Shown here: piece by piece, positions 7,023-16,142 of the stretch
Layout: each line of letters opens with the position of its first letter
Position numbering within the stretch: the first letter of the stretch is position 1
Source of the DNA: Acetomicrobium flavidum
Lineage (GTDB): Bacteria > Synergistota > Synergistia > Synergistales > Acetomicrobiaceae
Reading direction: 5' to 3'
Assembly: GCF_900129645.1 (NCBI RefSeq)
Contig: NZ_FSQZ01000001.1
Coordinates: 868,001-932,000 of the forward strand
DNA length: 64,000 nucleotides
Position numbers and translations under genes: made by a program
Notes under the pieces: generated by a model
Told to the model about the DNA's origin: nothing
Database searches by the model: none
Seen by the model: the letters and a program-made list of their open reading frames with translations, nothing else

Positions 7023-7050
7023 ATTATACAAGGACTAGGTAGTTTGTCAA
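7023..7050 (-). promoter_or_regulatory. Consensus promoter of the tRNA-tuf operon
   Basis: On the minus strand, TTGACA (7050-7045) and TATAAT (7028-7023) are separated by 16 bp, ending 33 bp before tRNA-Tyr. Both hexamers match the sigma-70 consensus fully, as expected for a stable-RNA promoter. Confidence 0.9.
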
Positions 7051-7063
7051 CTTGAAAGTAAAA

Positions 7064-9145
7064 TCACGGTCTAACCGGTCCATATGAAACAGGCGGCTTA
7101 CCAACCGAAAATCCAAAGGTCCAGTCGTCACGATCATCATATAAAGCAAATACGCTCAAGTCAATAAGCCTGTTGGGAATATTTAATCCAATTCCAATCT
7201 CCCACAGCTCCTGGGTGCGGCTCCAACTGTCATCCATTGCGTAACCAAAAACACCGAAAAGCTCCGGCTCCAATCTACCCCACCATCCCCTGACCAAGGC
7301 GCTTCGCACGCCTACTCTGACCCAAGCTGCATTATCTGCCATGACCGGATGCCCCATCCTGCTTAGAAACTCTCCGTATCCACCCAAATATGCAGCCCAT
7401 GCAGGATTGCTTGAGTCGCCCTTCTCAACTCCGCCGGAAAGTACGATGCGCCATTTGTCTTCCACGGGTAAAGAAGAAGCAAATACCATCCGCCCGAGTA
7501 ACGTTTCCCCCTCTGGGTACCACAACAACCCGCTAGCCTCGAAATAGCTTTCTAATTTGTCGTCCCTTTTATTTTCGTAGGCAAATTTGACCATGGGTCC
7601 CCAATGGCTCTCGTCTCGGCCATCGTCTGTGCGATCAAAGGCAATACCGCCGCCAAAGGACATATTGTCCTCTCCGACGTTATCAAACCCAAGATAGGCA
7701 AAATACCTCTTCCAGCTGACCTTGCCGTAATTTTCCGGACTTATCTCCCAATCTTGAAAGGCAAAACTTGATTCGAACTGCCAATTGCTACCCTCTTTGC
7801 CCATATAATCGACCCTTGCGGAACTGTTTTCCCCAAGGCAGACTTGCAATTTGGCCTCATCTCCCAAATCAAACAAGTCTCTCTCGCCGTATTCCAGGGA
7901 TATCCATCTGTCATTCGAAGATATATTGGTGCTGTAACCAGAAAGGGAATACTCCCTTTGAGCTTTCCTTTTTACAACAAATTCGATAATCACCCATTCA
8001 TTTTCTTCTACAAGAAGATAATCGGCCATGGCAACTCTGCCATTCGATAGGAGCTCCAGAACGGAATCGTTGACCTTTGCCATGTCCAGCGGCCGACCCA
8101 CCCAAGACCTCCTTTCTTCCAAAAATGACTTCTCCATATCGGGAAATCCGGTAAGCCTAACATCTTTTACGATCAAACTTTTATGAGCCCTCTCCACTCC
8201 GGTAGCCTTTGGGGCAAGCGCCGTTATTGTATCCATCTGCTCAAGGGCTGCCTTAAATCCACGGTCCATTATCTCCCCGGTATTTGCAAAGCTCATCAGC
8301 GATACATCCTCCACATTCGGCCTGATGACGACATCGGCATACTGCAAATCCTCTTGTACATTCTTCGCAGTCATCATGCTTACCGTTTGATCCAATACGT
8401 CTATCATCGACCTTACCTGTTCTTTTTGCATCAGTTTTCCGGTCACATCTACGGCTATAACGGGACAATCCGGGAATAGCTCTTTTGCTATCCTGACGGG
8501 TAGGTTTGCCACCAGACCGCCATCGATCAGCAATTTGTCCTCATATGGCCAGGGGGCAAAAATGCCTGGCAGGGACATGGATGCCCTCATGGCCGATGCG
8601 AGATTTCCCTTCGTAATAACGACGGCCTCGCCCGTTTCGAGGTCGGTAGCCACGGCAGCAAATGGTACAGGCAAGCTCATGAAATCATAACATTTGACGT
8701 GGGACGTGTATTTTAACATTTCTTCATATATTTTCTTTCCTTCCATCAGTCCCATCCTGCCGATGAGTCGGCCCTTTTCATCGTAGGATAACTTTATGAC
8801 GGGCTTACTTGAGGATTGGGCATGCAGATTTTTGTCTTCCGCATCGGAAAAGAGCGCGAACATGTTGAGCTCAAGAAATATTTTTTCTAGCTCGGCTCCA
8901 TCATATCCGCTCGCGGCAAGGCCCCCGATTATCGCGCCCATGCTAGTGCCAACGATCCCGGATATCTTTATTCCCCTTTCTTCAAGGGCCTTAATGACTC
9001 CCACGTGGGCCAAGCCCTTAGCACCTCCCCCCGAAAGCACCAAGACAACTCCTCCGTCATTGCCCAAAGCCACCGTAGGCAAAAAAGACGCGGTAAAAAA
9101 CAGGACGAGCATGAAAATCTGCACAAATTTTTTTCCTGAGAACAT
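7064..9145 (-). CDS. Patatin-like phospholipase with POTRA and outer-membrane barrel
   Basis: 693 aa from the ATG at 9145, which has GGAGG 10 bp upstream; a longer reading frame to 9187 lacks an RBS. The N-terminal signal peptide ends at about ALG. The patatin/RssA domain (about 34-240) contains SGGGAKGLAHVG (oxyanion loop), nucleophile elbow GTSMG and catalytic DGG. A POTRA-like module (VKDVRLTGFPDMEKSFLEE and following) and a beta-rich C-terminal region rich in aromatic alternation follow. This is the PlpD/FplA layout of type Vd autotransporters, which display a phospholipase A at the cell surface. It is monocistronic and points toward the tRNA operon promoter. Confidence 0.85.
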   Translation of the reverse strand: MFSGKKFVQIFMLVLFFTASFLPTVALGNDGGVVLVLSGGGAKGLAHVGVIKALEERGIKISGIVGTSMGAIIGGLAASGYDGAELEKIFLELNMFALFSDAEDKNLHAQSSSKPVIKLSYDEKGRLIGRMGLMEGKKIYEEMLKYTSHVKCYDFMSLPVPFAAVATDLETGEAVVITKGNLASAMRASMSLPGIFAPWPYEDKLLIDGGLVANLPVRIAKELFPDCPVIAVDVTGKLMQKEQVRSMIDVLDQTVSMMTAKNVQEDLQYADVVIRPNVEDVSLMSFANTGEIMDRGFKAALEQMDTITALAPKATGVERAHKSLIVKDVRLTGFPDMEKSFLEERRSWVGRPLDMAKVNDSVLELLSNGRVAMADYLLVEENEWVIIEFVVKRKAQREYSLSGYSTNISSNDRWISLEYGERDLFDLGDEAKLQVCLGENSSARVDYMGKEGSNWQFESSFAFQDWEISPENYGKVSWKRYFAYLGFDNVGEDNMSFGGGIAFDRTDDGRDESHWGPMVKFAYENKRDDKLESYFEASGLLWYPEGETLLGRMVFASSLPVEDKWRIVLSGGVEKGDSSNPAWAAYLGGYGEFLSRMGHPVMADNAAWVRVGVRSALVRGWWGRLEPELFGVFGYAMDDSWSRTQELWEIGIGLNIPNRLIDLSVFALYDDRDDWTFGFSVGKPPVSYGPVRP

Positions 9146-9240
9146 GACGTCATCCTCCAACTCAAAGCTGATACTTTGGTTTATCATATGTATGATTGTA
9201 ATTCATATTTTTCCGTTTCAAAAAAGGAAGGAAGAAGATC

Positions 9241-9975
9241 ATGGATATACTGAATAAGGTAGCTTTAGTTACGGGCGGAAGTGGGGGCATAGGAAGAGCC
9301 ATCTGTCTGGAGCTGGCAAGGCATGGTGCCAATGTCGTACTCACATACAATAAAAATGAGACAAAGGCTTTAAATACTGTCAAAGAAATTGAAGACCTGG
9401 GTAAAAGAGCGGGCTGTTATAAGGTCAACCTCGCCGACAAGGTCGAGATAAGCAAAGCCGTTCAAGGGATAATCGACGATTTCGATATCGTGGACATACT
9501 TGTCAACAACGCCGGCACTATAGGAGAAAATTCCACCTTACTCGAGATAGATGAAGATGAGTGGGACGAAGTTTTAACCGTGAACCTAAAGGGTGCATTT
9601 CTCATAACCCAATGCGTCCTACCCTACATGATTAGCAACGGAGGAGGAAAGATCGTCAATATAAGCAGCGTCGCGGGCAAGGACGGGGGCACCATGGGGG
9701 TGCACTATGCCGCCAGCAAGGCAGGCTTAATCGGTATGACCTTCCACCTGGCCAGGGAATTGATGGAACATAACATAGAAGTAAACGCAGTCGCCCCCGG
9801 ACCAGTGAATACCGATCTTTTAAGCTCTGAAGACAAGGAAAGGCTTGCACGCCTTTCGCCCAACGGCAGGCTGGCGAATCCGGAGGAGATAGCCCATGCC
9901 GTCAGGTTTTTAATCGAAAACGATTATGTTAACGGCGAGGTATTGGACATCAATGCCGGCCGTTATATGGACTAA
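9241..9975 (+). CDS. SDR-family 3-oxoacyl-ACP reductase-like protein
   Basis: 244-aa classical short-chain dehydrogenase/reductase. It has the Rossmann motif TGGSGGIGRA (11-20), NNAG, catalytic Ser in NISSVAGK, and YAASKAG (Tyr-x3-Lys). The C-terminus, VNGEVLDINAGRYMD, matches the FabG family, which reduces 3-oxoacyl-ACP with NADPH. It is not in a fatty-acid gene cluster; the next gene, 21 bp downstream, is a racemase, so the physiological substrate could differ from that of FabG. The ribosome site is GGAAGGAAG before ATG. Confidence 0.8.
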   Translation: MDILNKVALVTGGSGGIGRAICLELARHGANVVLTYNKNETKALNTVKEIEDLGKRAGCYKVNLADKVEISKAVQGIIDDFDIVDILVNNAGTIGENSTLLEIDEDEWDEVLTVNLKGAFLITQCVLPYMISNGGGKIVNISSVAGKDGGTMGVHYAASKAGLIGMTFHLARELMEHNIEVNAVAPGPVNTDLLSSEDKERLARLSPNGRLANPEEIAHAVRFLIENDYVNGEVLDINAGRYMD

Positions 9976-9996
9976 CAGACGAAAAGAGGGTTTGCG

Positions 9997-10707
9997 ATGA
10001 TACCTAAGAAAACTCTTGGTGTATTGGGCGGGATGGGACCTGCGGCTTCGGCTGAGTTTATGGTGCTTTTGACAAGATTTGCTCCGGCAAGTTGTGATCA
10101 GGAGCACCCAAAGGTAATATTGCTTTCTTGGCCACAAATACCCGACAGGACAAAGGCCATACTTTCAGGCGGAGAGGATCCTTCTGCTTATCTGCTTGAA
10201 GGGCTTAATAAGCTCGCAGCATGGGGAGCTGATGTTTTGGCCGTGCCCTGCAACACAGCACATTACTTCATCGATAAAATGAAAGATCAGATACCTAGGC
10301 CGTTAATACACATAGTAGAGTCAACTCTGGAACAGGCCAAACAAAAGTCACCTTCGGGGGCATGGCTTATAGCCACGAAGGGGACCATAAGGACAGGGCT
10401 ATATCAAAGATACGCCAATCAAATGGGAGTTAAGCTTCTTTTGCCCGATTCAGAGGAGCAGGACAAGATACAGAGTTGCATCGAGCTTGTCAAGAAAAAC
10501 GACTCTCAGGCAGCTGGTCGGGCATTGAAGGAGATCCTTGCCTCCCTGCAAAAGAAAAACGACGTGCCGTTCATAGCAGCATGCACTGAAATACCTTTAG
10601 CGTTCGAGGCGACGGGCCTTGGGAACAATTTAATGATCTCAAGTTTGGAGGCTCTGGCAGTGAAGTGCATTTCCGTCATTTATTCTGACGTCTATAACCC
10701 TTATTAA
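9997..10707 (+). CDS. Aspartate/glutamate racemase family protein
   Basis: 236 aa with the two-Cys architecture of PLP-independent Asp/Glu racemases: N-terminal GVLGGMGPAAS, first catalytic Cys in AVPCNTAHYF (about residue 84) and second in AACTEIPLAF (about 192). Family members interconvert L- and D-aspartate or glutamate for peptidoglycan or D-amino-acid metabolism. It probably forms a two-gene operon with the SDR gene upstream. The stop overlaps by 4 bp the end of the convergent unknown gene. Confidence 0.85.
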   Translation: MIPKKTLGVLGGMGPAASAEFMVLLTRFAPASCDQEHPKVILLSWPQIPDRTKAILSGGEDPSAYLLEGLNKLAAWGADVLAVPCNTAHYFIDKMKDQIPRPLIHIVESTLEQAKQKSPSGAWLIATKGTIRTGLYQRYANQMGVKLLLPDSEEQDKIQSCIELVKKNDSQAAGRALKEILASLQKKNDVPFIAACTEIPLAFEATGLGNNLMISSLEALAVKCISVIYSDVYNPY

Positions 10708-11774
10708 AATGGTAAAAACAGGATCGCCGCAAATATGAAAATTACGATCAGTAAAGCTACCACCAAGGCCCTGCTTGGCCCTCTTTGCTTGTGCATCTCA
10801 TGCACCTTTACCTTTATGTCTCCCGGCGAGATAAATCTGAAGTATGACTCCTTAGATTCAGGTTCGTCAGCTTCTTTTATCGTGCCATGAGCTTCGTACT
10901 GACCGTCCTTAAGCAGCCTCAACATGTATATCGTTGCGGGTACTTCAACTTCATCTCTTATTACATAGATGACATCTCCGGGGTGAAGCTCGGACAAGGG
11001 CACCCCGTCAACGGGATCAACAAAGGGGTCAACTTCAACAAGCGGGGTTACATCATCTGTAGATCCCATTAAATCCATTGATTCCCTTTCTGCGGTTGAA
11101 CTGTCCTCTTCCTTTCTCATCAACTGCGTTAAATATCTAGTTATGGCATTATCGAGGGAGATTAAATTGACGCTTTTTTCCCTAAGATCAGGTAAGGACA
11201 ATTTAACAAATTTAAAGGCAACGATAGGCAAAGTTCTCCCGGTGGCTTCGCGAAATCTTCTTTCGAACTCCATTAACCTCTCCCTTGAGAGGCACTCTTC
11301 ATCGTTATCCGATAAATCGGACTCCTCCTTTCGCAGGAACTCGCCGTAAGCATCGCCTGCAATATCAGGCCATATCTTTCTTAATTGCTGATTGACATGT
11401 TGGGCAGCTATGAACTCCACATCGTTTACCGACTCAGGAAGCGGACTTGTTCCTTTTGTCAAAATGTTAGATATGGTTGGCCATCCGCTCGATGAGATGC
11501 TTTCCGCGGCATAAGGTAAAGCCGCTTGCGATGTCCATACTATATTGCCATCCGGACCTATTATGGCCACCTGGAGCAGGGAAATTTGGTCAGAATAGGA
11601 CATTATAGCCCACATGACGATATATTCCCTGCTTTCTCGCATCAAATAAGCAAATAAAGCCCTGGGGTCTTCCTTGCCACCCTCGTCTATGTACTTCTTC
11701 ATCAGCCTGTCTACCTCATCCTCGCTGAGGCCTAACATATAAGCCAATAAGCCTTTCGTATACCATTCGGACAT
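10704..11774 (-). CDS. Unknown protein with C-terminal membrane anchor
   Basis: 356 aa from ATG 11774, chosen because GGGGAG lies 7 bp upstream; an earlier in-frame ATG at 11792 is possible. No family is recognised. The first 50 residues are helical and charged (GLSEDEVDRLMKKYIDEGGK), the middle includes LLQVAIIGPDGNIVW and a second sensor-like alpha/beta stretch, and a beta-rich segment (LHPGDVIYVIRDEVEVP) precedes a single C-terminal transmembrane helix (ALVVALLIVIFIFAAILFL). The tail-anchored layout suggests a cytoplasmic body tethered to the inner membrane. It is single-gene and convergent with the racemase. Confidence 0.65.
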   Translation of the reverse strand: MSEWYTKGLLAYMLGLSEDEVDRLMKKYIDEGGKEDPRALFAYLMRESREYIVMWAIMSYSDQISLLQVAIIGPDGNIVWTSQAALPYAAESISSSGWPTISNILTKGTSPLPESVNDVEFIAAQHVNQQLRKIWPDIAGDAYGEFLRKEESDLSDNDEECLSRERLMEFERRFREATGRTLPIVAFKFVKLSLPDLREKSVNLISLDNAITRYLTQLMRKEEDSSTAERESMDLMGSTDDVTPLVEVDPFVDPVDGVPLSELHPGDVIYVIRDEVEVPATIYMLRLLKDGQYEAHGTIKEADEPESKESYFRFISPGDIKVKVHEMHKQRGPSRALVVALLIVIFIFAAILFLPF

Positions 11775-11895
11775 TTTTGGGCTCCCCGTCATTTTGATCT
11801 CTATATTTTCCCCTTTGCCTTACAGGGTATTTTAAACTAAACTTAAAGCCAAAATGTCGATACGATCGATAAATTTTTACGAAAGCGGGTACGCC

Positions 11896-12429
11896 ATGCT
11901 AACAGATATCTTCTTTCTCTTTTTGAAAGCGAGCCTATGGGCCTTGGGTGGAGGCTTTGTTTTCATGGGTCTAATAGAGATCGAGATCAAAAAGAAGTCC
12001 TGGGATTCGTTGTGCGACGTAAACTCTCTGATTACAATCGCTACTTCTCTGCCCGGCCCCATAATTACTAATCTGTCGTTCTTAATCGGCAAGAATCTGG
12101 CTGGAATGGTTGGAGGCCTTACTGCCGTTGTAGGAGCTGTCCTGCCACCTTTTATAATTATATACCTTTTGGCTCCGTTTCTGCTGGATCAAGGGTCTTC
12201 GCAGGCCTTTGTGAGCTCCTTTTTCTACGGTGGCCTGGTTGGCGTTATGGTCTTCGTCTTTTTAACGGCCTATCGATGGATAAGGGGAGCATATAATTTT
12301 GGCATTGTAAGTTTTGCAAGCTTTGCACTTATGACAATTTTAATGCTGGCTGGCATCCATCCGCTCATCGCCCTTCTTGTAGGTTTTTCGATGAACATGT
12401 TCCTTAAAGGGAATACAGAAAATGAGTGA
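11896..12429 (+). CDS. Chromate transporter, half-size subunit 1
   Basis: 177 aa from ATG 11896, where the CHR domain begins (MLTDIFFLFLKASLWALGGG); an earlier frame start at 11854 adds non-homologous residues. It contains the CHR-family GPIITNLSFLIGKNLAG signature and several membrane helices. Short-chain CHR proteins work as pairs, and the second half-gene starts 8 bp before this stop. The family exports chromate or related oxyanions through the inner membrane; the substrate in anaerobes is often unknown. Confidence 0.85.
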   Translation: MLTDIFFLFLKASLWALGGGFVFMGLIEIEIKKKSWDSLCDVNSLITIATSLPGPIITNLSFLIGKNLAGMVGGLTAVVGAVLPPFIIIYLLAPFLLDQGSSQAFVSSFFYGGLVGVMVFVFLTAYRWIRGAYNFGIVSFASFALMTILMLAGIHPLIALLVGFSMNMFLKGNTENE

Positions 12430-12976
12430 GCTCTTTCTCTTAGCTGTTGCCTTCGGCAGAATTGCATTGGGGAGTTTTGCCGGCGGATTGGCTTCAATAG
12501 CCTTAATATATCATGAAATTGTAGTACATTATCAGTGGTTTACCGATGAAGAATTCAGCAAGATGATCAGCCTGGCCCAAATGACTCCCGGCCCAATCGC
12601 CGTCAATGCCGCTACCTATGTAGGCAAAAAGCTCGCAGGATTTCCTGGCGCCTTTGTGGCAACGACGTCAGTAGTCGCCACCCCCTTGATTTTGTTGTTC
12701 ATAGTGTCGTCAACCATACGCTTCCTTCCGCTAAGGGAAGAGACGAAACAAAAGGCCCGGCTTTCGCTTCGACCAGGCGTAGCAGCGCTTTTGACTGCCA
12801 GCACCCTGAGGCTGTTTTCATCGACATTGGAAAGGCCGATTTACTTATTGCTAGTGCCATTGGCCTTCTTCATGTTGCTAAACGGCAGGACAGGCAAAAA
12901 CCCTTCCCTAGCAATCGTATCCTGTGGACTGGCAGCCGCTATAATAACGCTCATGCTGCAGATATTCCAAGGGTAG
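12422..12976 (+). CDS. Chromate transporter, half-size subunit 2
   Basis: 184 aa and overlapping the first CHR gene by 8 bp. It has the second-half signature LAQMTPGPIAVNAATYVGKK and about five hydrophobic helices, ending with LPLAFFMLLNGRTGKNPSLA and a final helix. Together the two genes make a complete CHR transporter in antiparallel arrangement, as known for short-chain pairs in Bacillus. No chrB regulator is adjacent. Confidence 0.85.
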   Translation: MSELFLLAVAFGRIALGSFAGGLASIALIYHEIVVHYQWFTDEEFSKMISLAQMTPGPIAVNAATYVGKKLAGFPGAFVATTSVVATPLILLFIVSSTIRFLPLREETKQKARLSLRPGVAALLTASTLRLFSSTLERPIYLLLVPLAFFMLLNGRTGKNPSLAIVSCGLAAAIITLMLQIFQG

Positions 12977-12987
12977 AGATATTTTGC

Positions 12988-13473
12988 TCAACTCATCGCC
13001 AAGACCATGTACAAAGTCCCTTTCTTGCTTAGCCTAAAAGGGAGGGTAAAATTTTGTGTGGATTTTTCCTTGGAAGGAATGGATCTTATGTGCTCGCCCA
13101 CAAGCAACTGCGGAGGGGTTAAGTTCAAACCCTCCAGCTCGCTGAGCTTAATGAAAGCTTGACCGCTTGCCATGTTGGCCAATTCGCCCAGTGCGCTCAT
13201 GGCCAACGGATCGCCTAACTTGGGAGTTATAGCGCCCCCCGACATTGCCGTTACAAGCTCATTAAATCCATCATCGTCGACCATTATGGCCACCGTGCCC
13301 TTTACTGTCGTAGTTACAAAGCCAACCAATGCAGCGGCTCTACTTCCTCCGACGTTGACATCGGAAGTGATGGCCTCCTTATCAAGGGTGATCTCCAGGC
13401 CCATGCTCTTGCAAACAGATACTAAAGCCCCAGCAAAACCGTTAACGATCTTCGTAAAAAGCTTAGGATCCAT
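12988..13473 (-). CDS. CheX-like chemotaxis phosphatase
   Basis: 161 aa from ATG 13473, with GGAAGGTG 8 bp upstream; an upstream TTG frame is less likely. CheX/CheC family members dephosphorylate CheY-P. The signature ExxN helix is visible in ALGELANMASGQAFI (about residue 96), and the N-terminal DPKLFTKIVNGFAGALVSVC helix is typical of CheX. Only one phosphatase signature is seen, as in CheX rather than the two-site CheC. It is the third gene of an lpxL-like/yqgF-like/cheX operon; the only other chemotaxis gene in the window is the receptor at 34.6 kb. Confidence 0.75.
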   Translation of the reverse strand: MDPKLFTKIVNGFAGALVSVCKSMGLEITLDKEAITSDVNVGGSRAAALVGFVTTTVKGTVAIMVDDDGFNELVTAMSGGAITPKLGDPLAMSALGELANMASGQAFIKLSELEGLNLTPPQLLVGEHIRSIPSKEKSTQNFTLPFRLSKKGTLYMVLAMS

Positions 13474-13497
13474 GTATAACGCACCTTCCGTCAAGAT

Positions 13498-13941
13498 TTA
13501 TCTCTGCAGCCACATTTTTACGAGCTCCCACGCTGCCAGGTCATCTACATCGCGATTAGGAACCAAAAGGGATCGTGGCAAATATTTGCGTAATCCCCTT
13601 GGAGGATGAATTTGAAAATATAAACCCCTTGCCCTCTCCGTCGAGAATGACTCGTCTACGACCTCGTAATTTAAGCCTAATCTCTTCAGTGCAAGCTCAA
13701 CTTTTTCGGAGGTGGTTCCCCCGCCAAGCAATATGCCTTTCAGCCTCTCATCGTAAAGCAAGCTAACTTCGCCTTCGCGCCCGTATGGCTTTAGCCTTTC
13801 CCAATCATCCTTCATAAGGATCGACAAAAACAAATCGATGTCTGAGGCCGGCAAAATGCCCGAATAAATAAGTTTGCCTTCCTCATCTACGAAGGCAAAC
13901 CCCACCTTATCCCTTCCAGGATCTAGACCAAGATACATCAT
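13498..13941 (-). CDS. YqgF/RuvC-fold nuclease-like protein
   Basis: 147 aa with an RNase H-like fold: YLGLDPGRDKVGFAFVDEEG (strand 1 with the first Asp), VVDESFSTERARGLYF (central acidic strand) and DVDDLAAWELVKMW (C-terminal acidic pair). These match YqgF/RuvX and RuvC-like nucleases. It is divergent from canonical pre-16S rRNA nuclease YqgF, so it may be a Holliday-junction- or RNA-directed paralogue. It overlaps the upstream acyltransferase by 4 bp (ATGA) and is followed by cheX. Confidence 0.65.
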   Translation of the reverse strand: MMYLGLDPGRDKVGFAFVDEEGKLIYSGILPASDIDLFLSILMKDDWERLKPYGREGEVSLLYDERLKGILLGGGTTSEKVELALKRLGLNYEVVDESFSTERARGLYFQIHPPRGLRKYLPRSLLVPNRDVDDLAAWELVKMWLQR

Positions 13942-14837
13942 TTGTCACCTAACGTAGATGCCCATCGGGGATATAGCCACAGCCATTGCTCGGGATGCCT
14001 CGAGATCCAGTCTGACAAGATATCATTACATATACACACGTTCTCTTCAAGAGGTCTTTCATAAAAATTTTCCACGCTCTCCTCCAAAGAGGGCAAGAAA
14101 TACAAATCGTGATGGACGTTGTCCTTTCTGCGAATTATAAACAGGGGCACTATGGGGGATCGCATCTTCAAGGCCATCTTTATGGGACCATAGGGAGTGC
14201 TAGCCGGCTGCCCCAAAAAAGGCGCGACTATTCCCTTATCCTTGGCATCTTGATCCAAAAGTACGCCTAAGATATTGCCCTCCCGGAGGCATCGAATGGC
14301 GCCCCTCAGGTCGAAGCCCTTTCCGATAGTTTCGACCCCGCACGAAGATCGTATATCGGCGATCAACTGAGTAATGCGAGGATCTCTTTGATCGGCACCT
14401 ATCGCCTTCATGGGATATCCCTTCAGTCCCAAGTAAGCCGCAGCCAGCTCCCAATTGCCCAGATGGGCCGTAAGCAATATCACGCCTCTGCCGTAAGCCA
14501 GGGCATCGTTTAGATTTTCTATATCATGGACAGTTACCAATTCATCAATTCTATCCCGCAGCCTCGACAAGCTCAGGAATTCCGCCAAACTTCGCCCTAA
14601 ATTGATGTAGGATTTAGCAACGATATCCCTTGCAACAGCTAAACTGCATCCCAAAATCTTGGAACATCTGCATACAGCCTTAGAAGCTCTCTTCCCGCTC
14701 AGCAGGAATACCATGCGCCCCAGGTTGCCTCCTAGTGATAATGCAATAGAGTGAGGTAACATCCGTAGTTGAATGCTCAAATATTGTATGCTTAACCATA
14801 TCAGTTCATTGGGCATTAAGCTCTTATCACCGTCCAT
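13938..14837 (-). CDS. LpxL/HtrB-family lipid A acyltransferase
   Basis: 299 aa. The acyltransferase active-site motif is LLTAHLGNWELAAAYL (H-x4-E) and a second block reads LLDQDAKDKGIVAPFLGQPA. The N-terminal hydrophobic segment anchors it to the inner membrane. It would add a secondary acyl chain to lipid A, implying a diderm LPS-bearing cell. It is the first gene of a three-gene operon and no other LPS genes are close. Confidence 0.85.
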   Translation of the reverse strand: MDGDKSLMPNELIWLSIQYLSIQLRMLPHSIALSLGGNLGRMVFLLSGKRASKAVCRCSKILGCSLAVARDIVAKSYINLGRSLAEFLSLSRLRDRIDELVTVHDIENLNDALAYGRGVILLTAHLGNWELAAAYLGLKGYPMKAIGADQRDPRITQLIADIRSSCGVETIGKGFDLRGAIRCLREGNILGVLLDQDAKDKGIVAPFLGQPASTPYGPIKMALKMRSPIVPLFIIRRKDNVHHDLYFLPSLEESVENFYERPLEENVCICNDILSDWISRHPEQWLWLYPRWASTLGDK

Positions 14838-14924
14838 ATATCCTCTAAATTTAATACACGTAGATTATCTCAAAATCAGCGATAGATATATCGGCAATTT
14901 CCCTGGTATCGAACAAACGTGAGT

Positions 14925-16010
14925 TTACCTAGAGGTTAAAATATCTTCCAGTATGTCTAGGGCACGAGAGACAAGATCGAGATCGGCCTGGCTACCCATG
15001 TGACCCACCCTAAAAACTCTGTCCTTCAGGATGCCGTAGCTGCCACCGAAGACCACGCCTCTTTCTCGAAGTTTGCCGTCAAGCGTCTTCCAACTCCATC
15101 CATTAGGCACATATATTGCCGTAACCGTTGGCGAGGAATAACCCTCATCGCGAGGAAACAACTTAAGCCCCATATCCACGACTCGACTTATGCAGTAGGC
15201 ACTGACGCTTTCGTGGCGCATGTAGACGTTTTTTAAGCCCTCATCGAGCAATTTTCGTGCCGACATCGCAAGCGCGGCTACGGCATGCCAATTGTGAGTA
15301 TAGGGCAATTCTTTCTTTTTCGGCCCGTATCGCCACGGAAGCAGGGCATCATAACCATCGTAACGCCTTGATGCTATGGCGTCCCAGGCTTTTTCGCTTA
15401 CCGTCACCATCGCCAGATCAGGCGGGAGGCTTAAGGCCTTCTGGCTTCCGAGCAAGCCCAAATCTATATTCCAGTCGTCCACAAGGACCTCAACTCCGCA
15501 GGCGCTTGAGACAAAATCCACGTAAAATAGTGCATCAACTTCGCGGGCTATTTCCCCAATGGATTCAATGGGGTTTAAAATGCCACTGGGCGTCTCGCAG
15601 TGAACAGCCGTAATCATAAAGGGCCTGAAATCCAGGGCTTCGCCTCGAATTACGTCGATATCGGGCACGCGATCGTAATCAAACTTGACTTCGCGGACAT
15701 CACACCCTAAGGCCCTTGCCATGTCGGCTACGCCTGAGCCAAATACCCCATTTGAGACGGCAAGCACCTTGCTGCCCGAGGGCAACGTGCTTTTTAATGC
15801 CCCCCAAAGCGCCAGCATTCCCTCTCCTGACATGATGACCACGTCATTTTTCGTAGATAAAACTTCTTTGAGCAAATTGCCGGCTTCATCGTAAGTTTCA
15901 AAGAAATCGTCTTCAAGGTCTGCGCTCCCGAAATTGATCGTGTAAATATCCCTAATATCCTGCGGCACCGATACAGGTCCCGGCACCAGTCCGATGGGAT
16001 AGGTTTTCAT
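14925..16010 (-). CDS. Class V aminotransferase (serine/alanine-glyoxylate type)
   Basis: 361-aa PLP enzyme of the aspartate aminotransferase fold. The PLP Lys is in LGLLGSQKALSLPPDLAM (about residue 190), the PLP-contacting Asp is in YVDFVSSACG and ILNPIESIGEIA precedes it. The C-terminal domain ends with RVFRVGHMGSQADLD, typical of serine-pyruvate/alanine-glyoxylate aminotransferases and the PucG group. It probably transfers amino groups between serine or alanine and glyoxylate or pyruvate. It is monocistronic with a GAGGGGGACAT start region. Confidence 0.85.
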   Translation of the reverse strand: MKTYPIGLVPGPVSVPQDIRDIYTINFGSADLEDDFFETYDEAGNLLKEVLSTKNDVVIMSGEGMLALWGALKSTLPSGSKVLAVSNGVFGSGVADMARALGCDVREVKFDYDRVPDIDVIRGEALDFRPFMITAVHCETPSGILNPIESIGEIAREVDALFYVDFVSSACGVEVLVDDWNIDLGLLGSQKALSLPPDLAMVTVSEKAWDAIASRRYDGYDALLPWRYGPKKKELPYTHNWHAVAALAMSARKLLDEGLKNVYMRHESVSAYCISRVVDMGLKLFPRDEGYSSPTVTAIYVPNGWSWKTLDGKLRERGVVFGGSYGILKDRVFRVGHMGSQADLDLVSRALDILEDILTSR

Positions 16011-16142
16011 GTCCCCCTCAACCTCCTAAACCTTCAGAATAAAGTCCATTGCTATCATTGACAGTATTGCTTTCTTTGTCCAGGACCTATTTCGCACAAA
16101 ATGGGACAAATCTGGCATCCCTACCCATCTTTAGCCACAACA

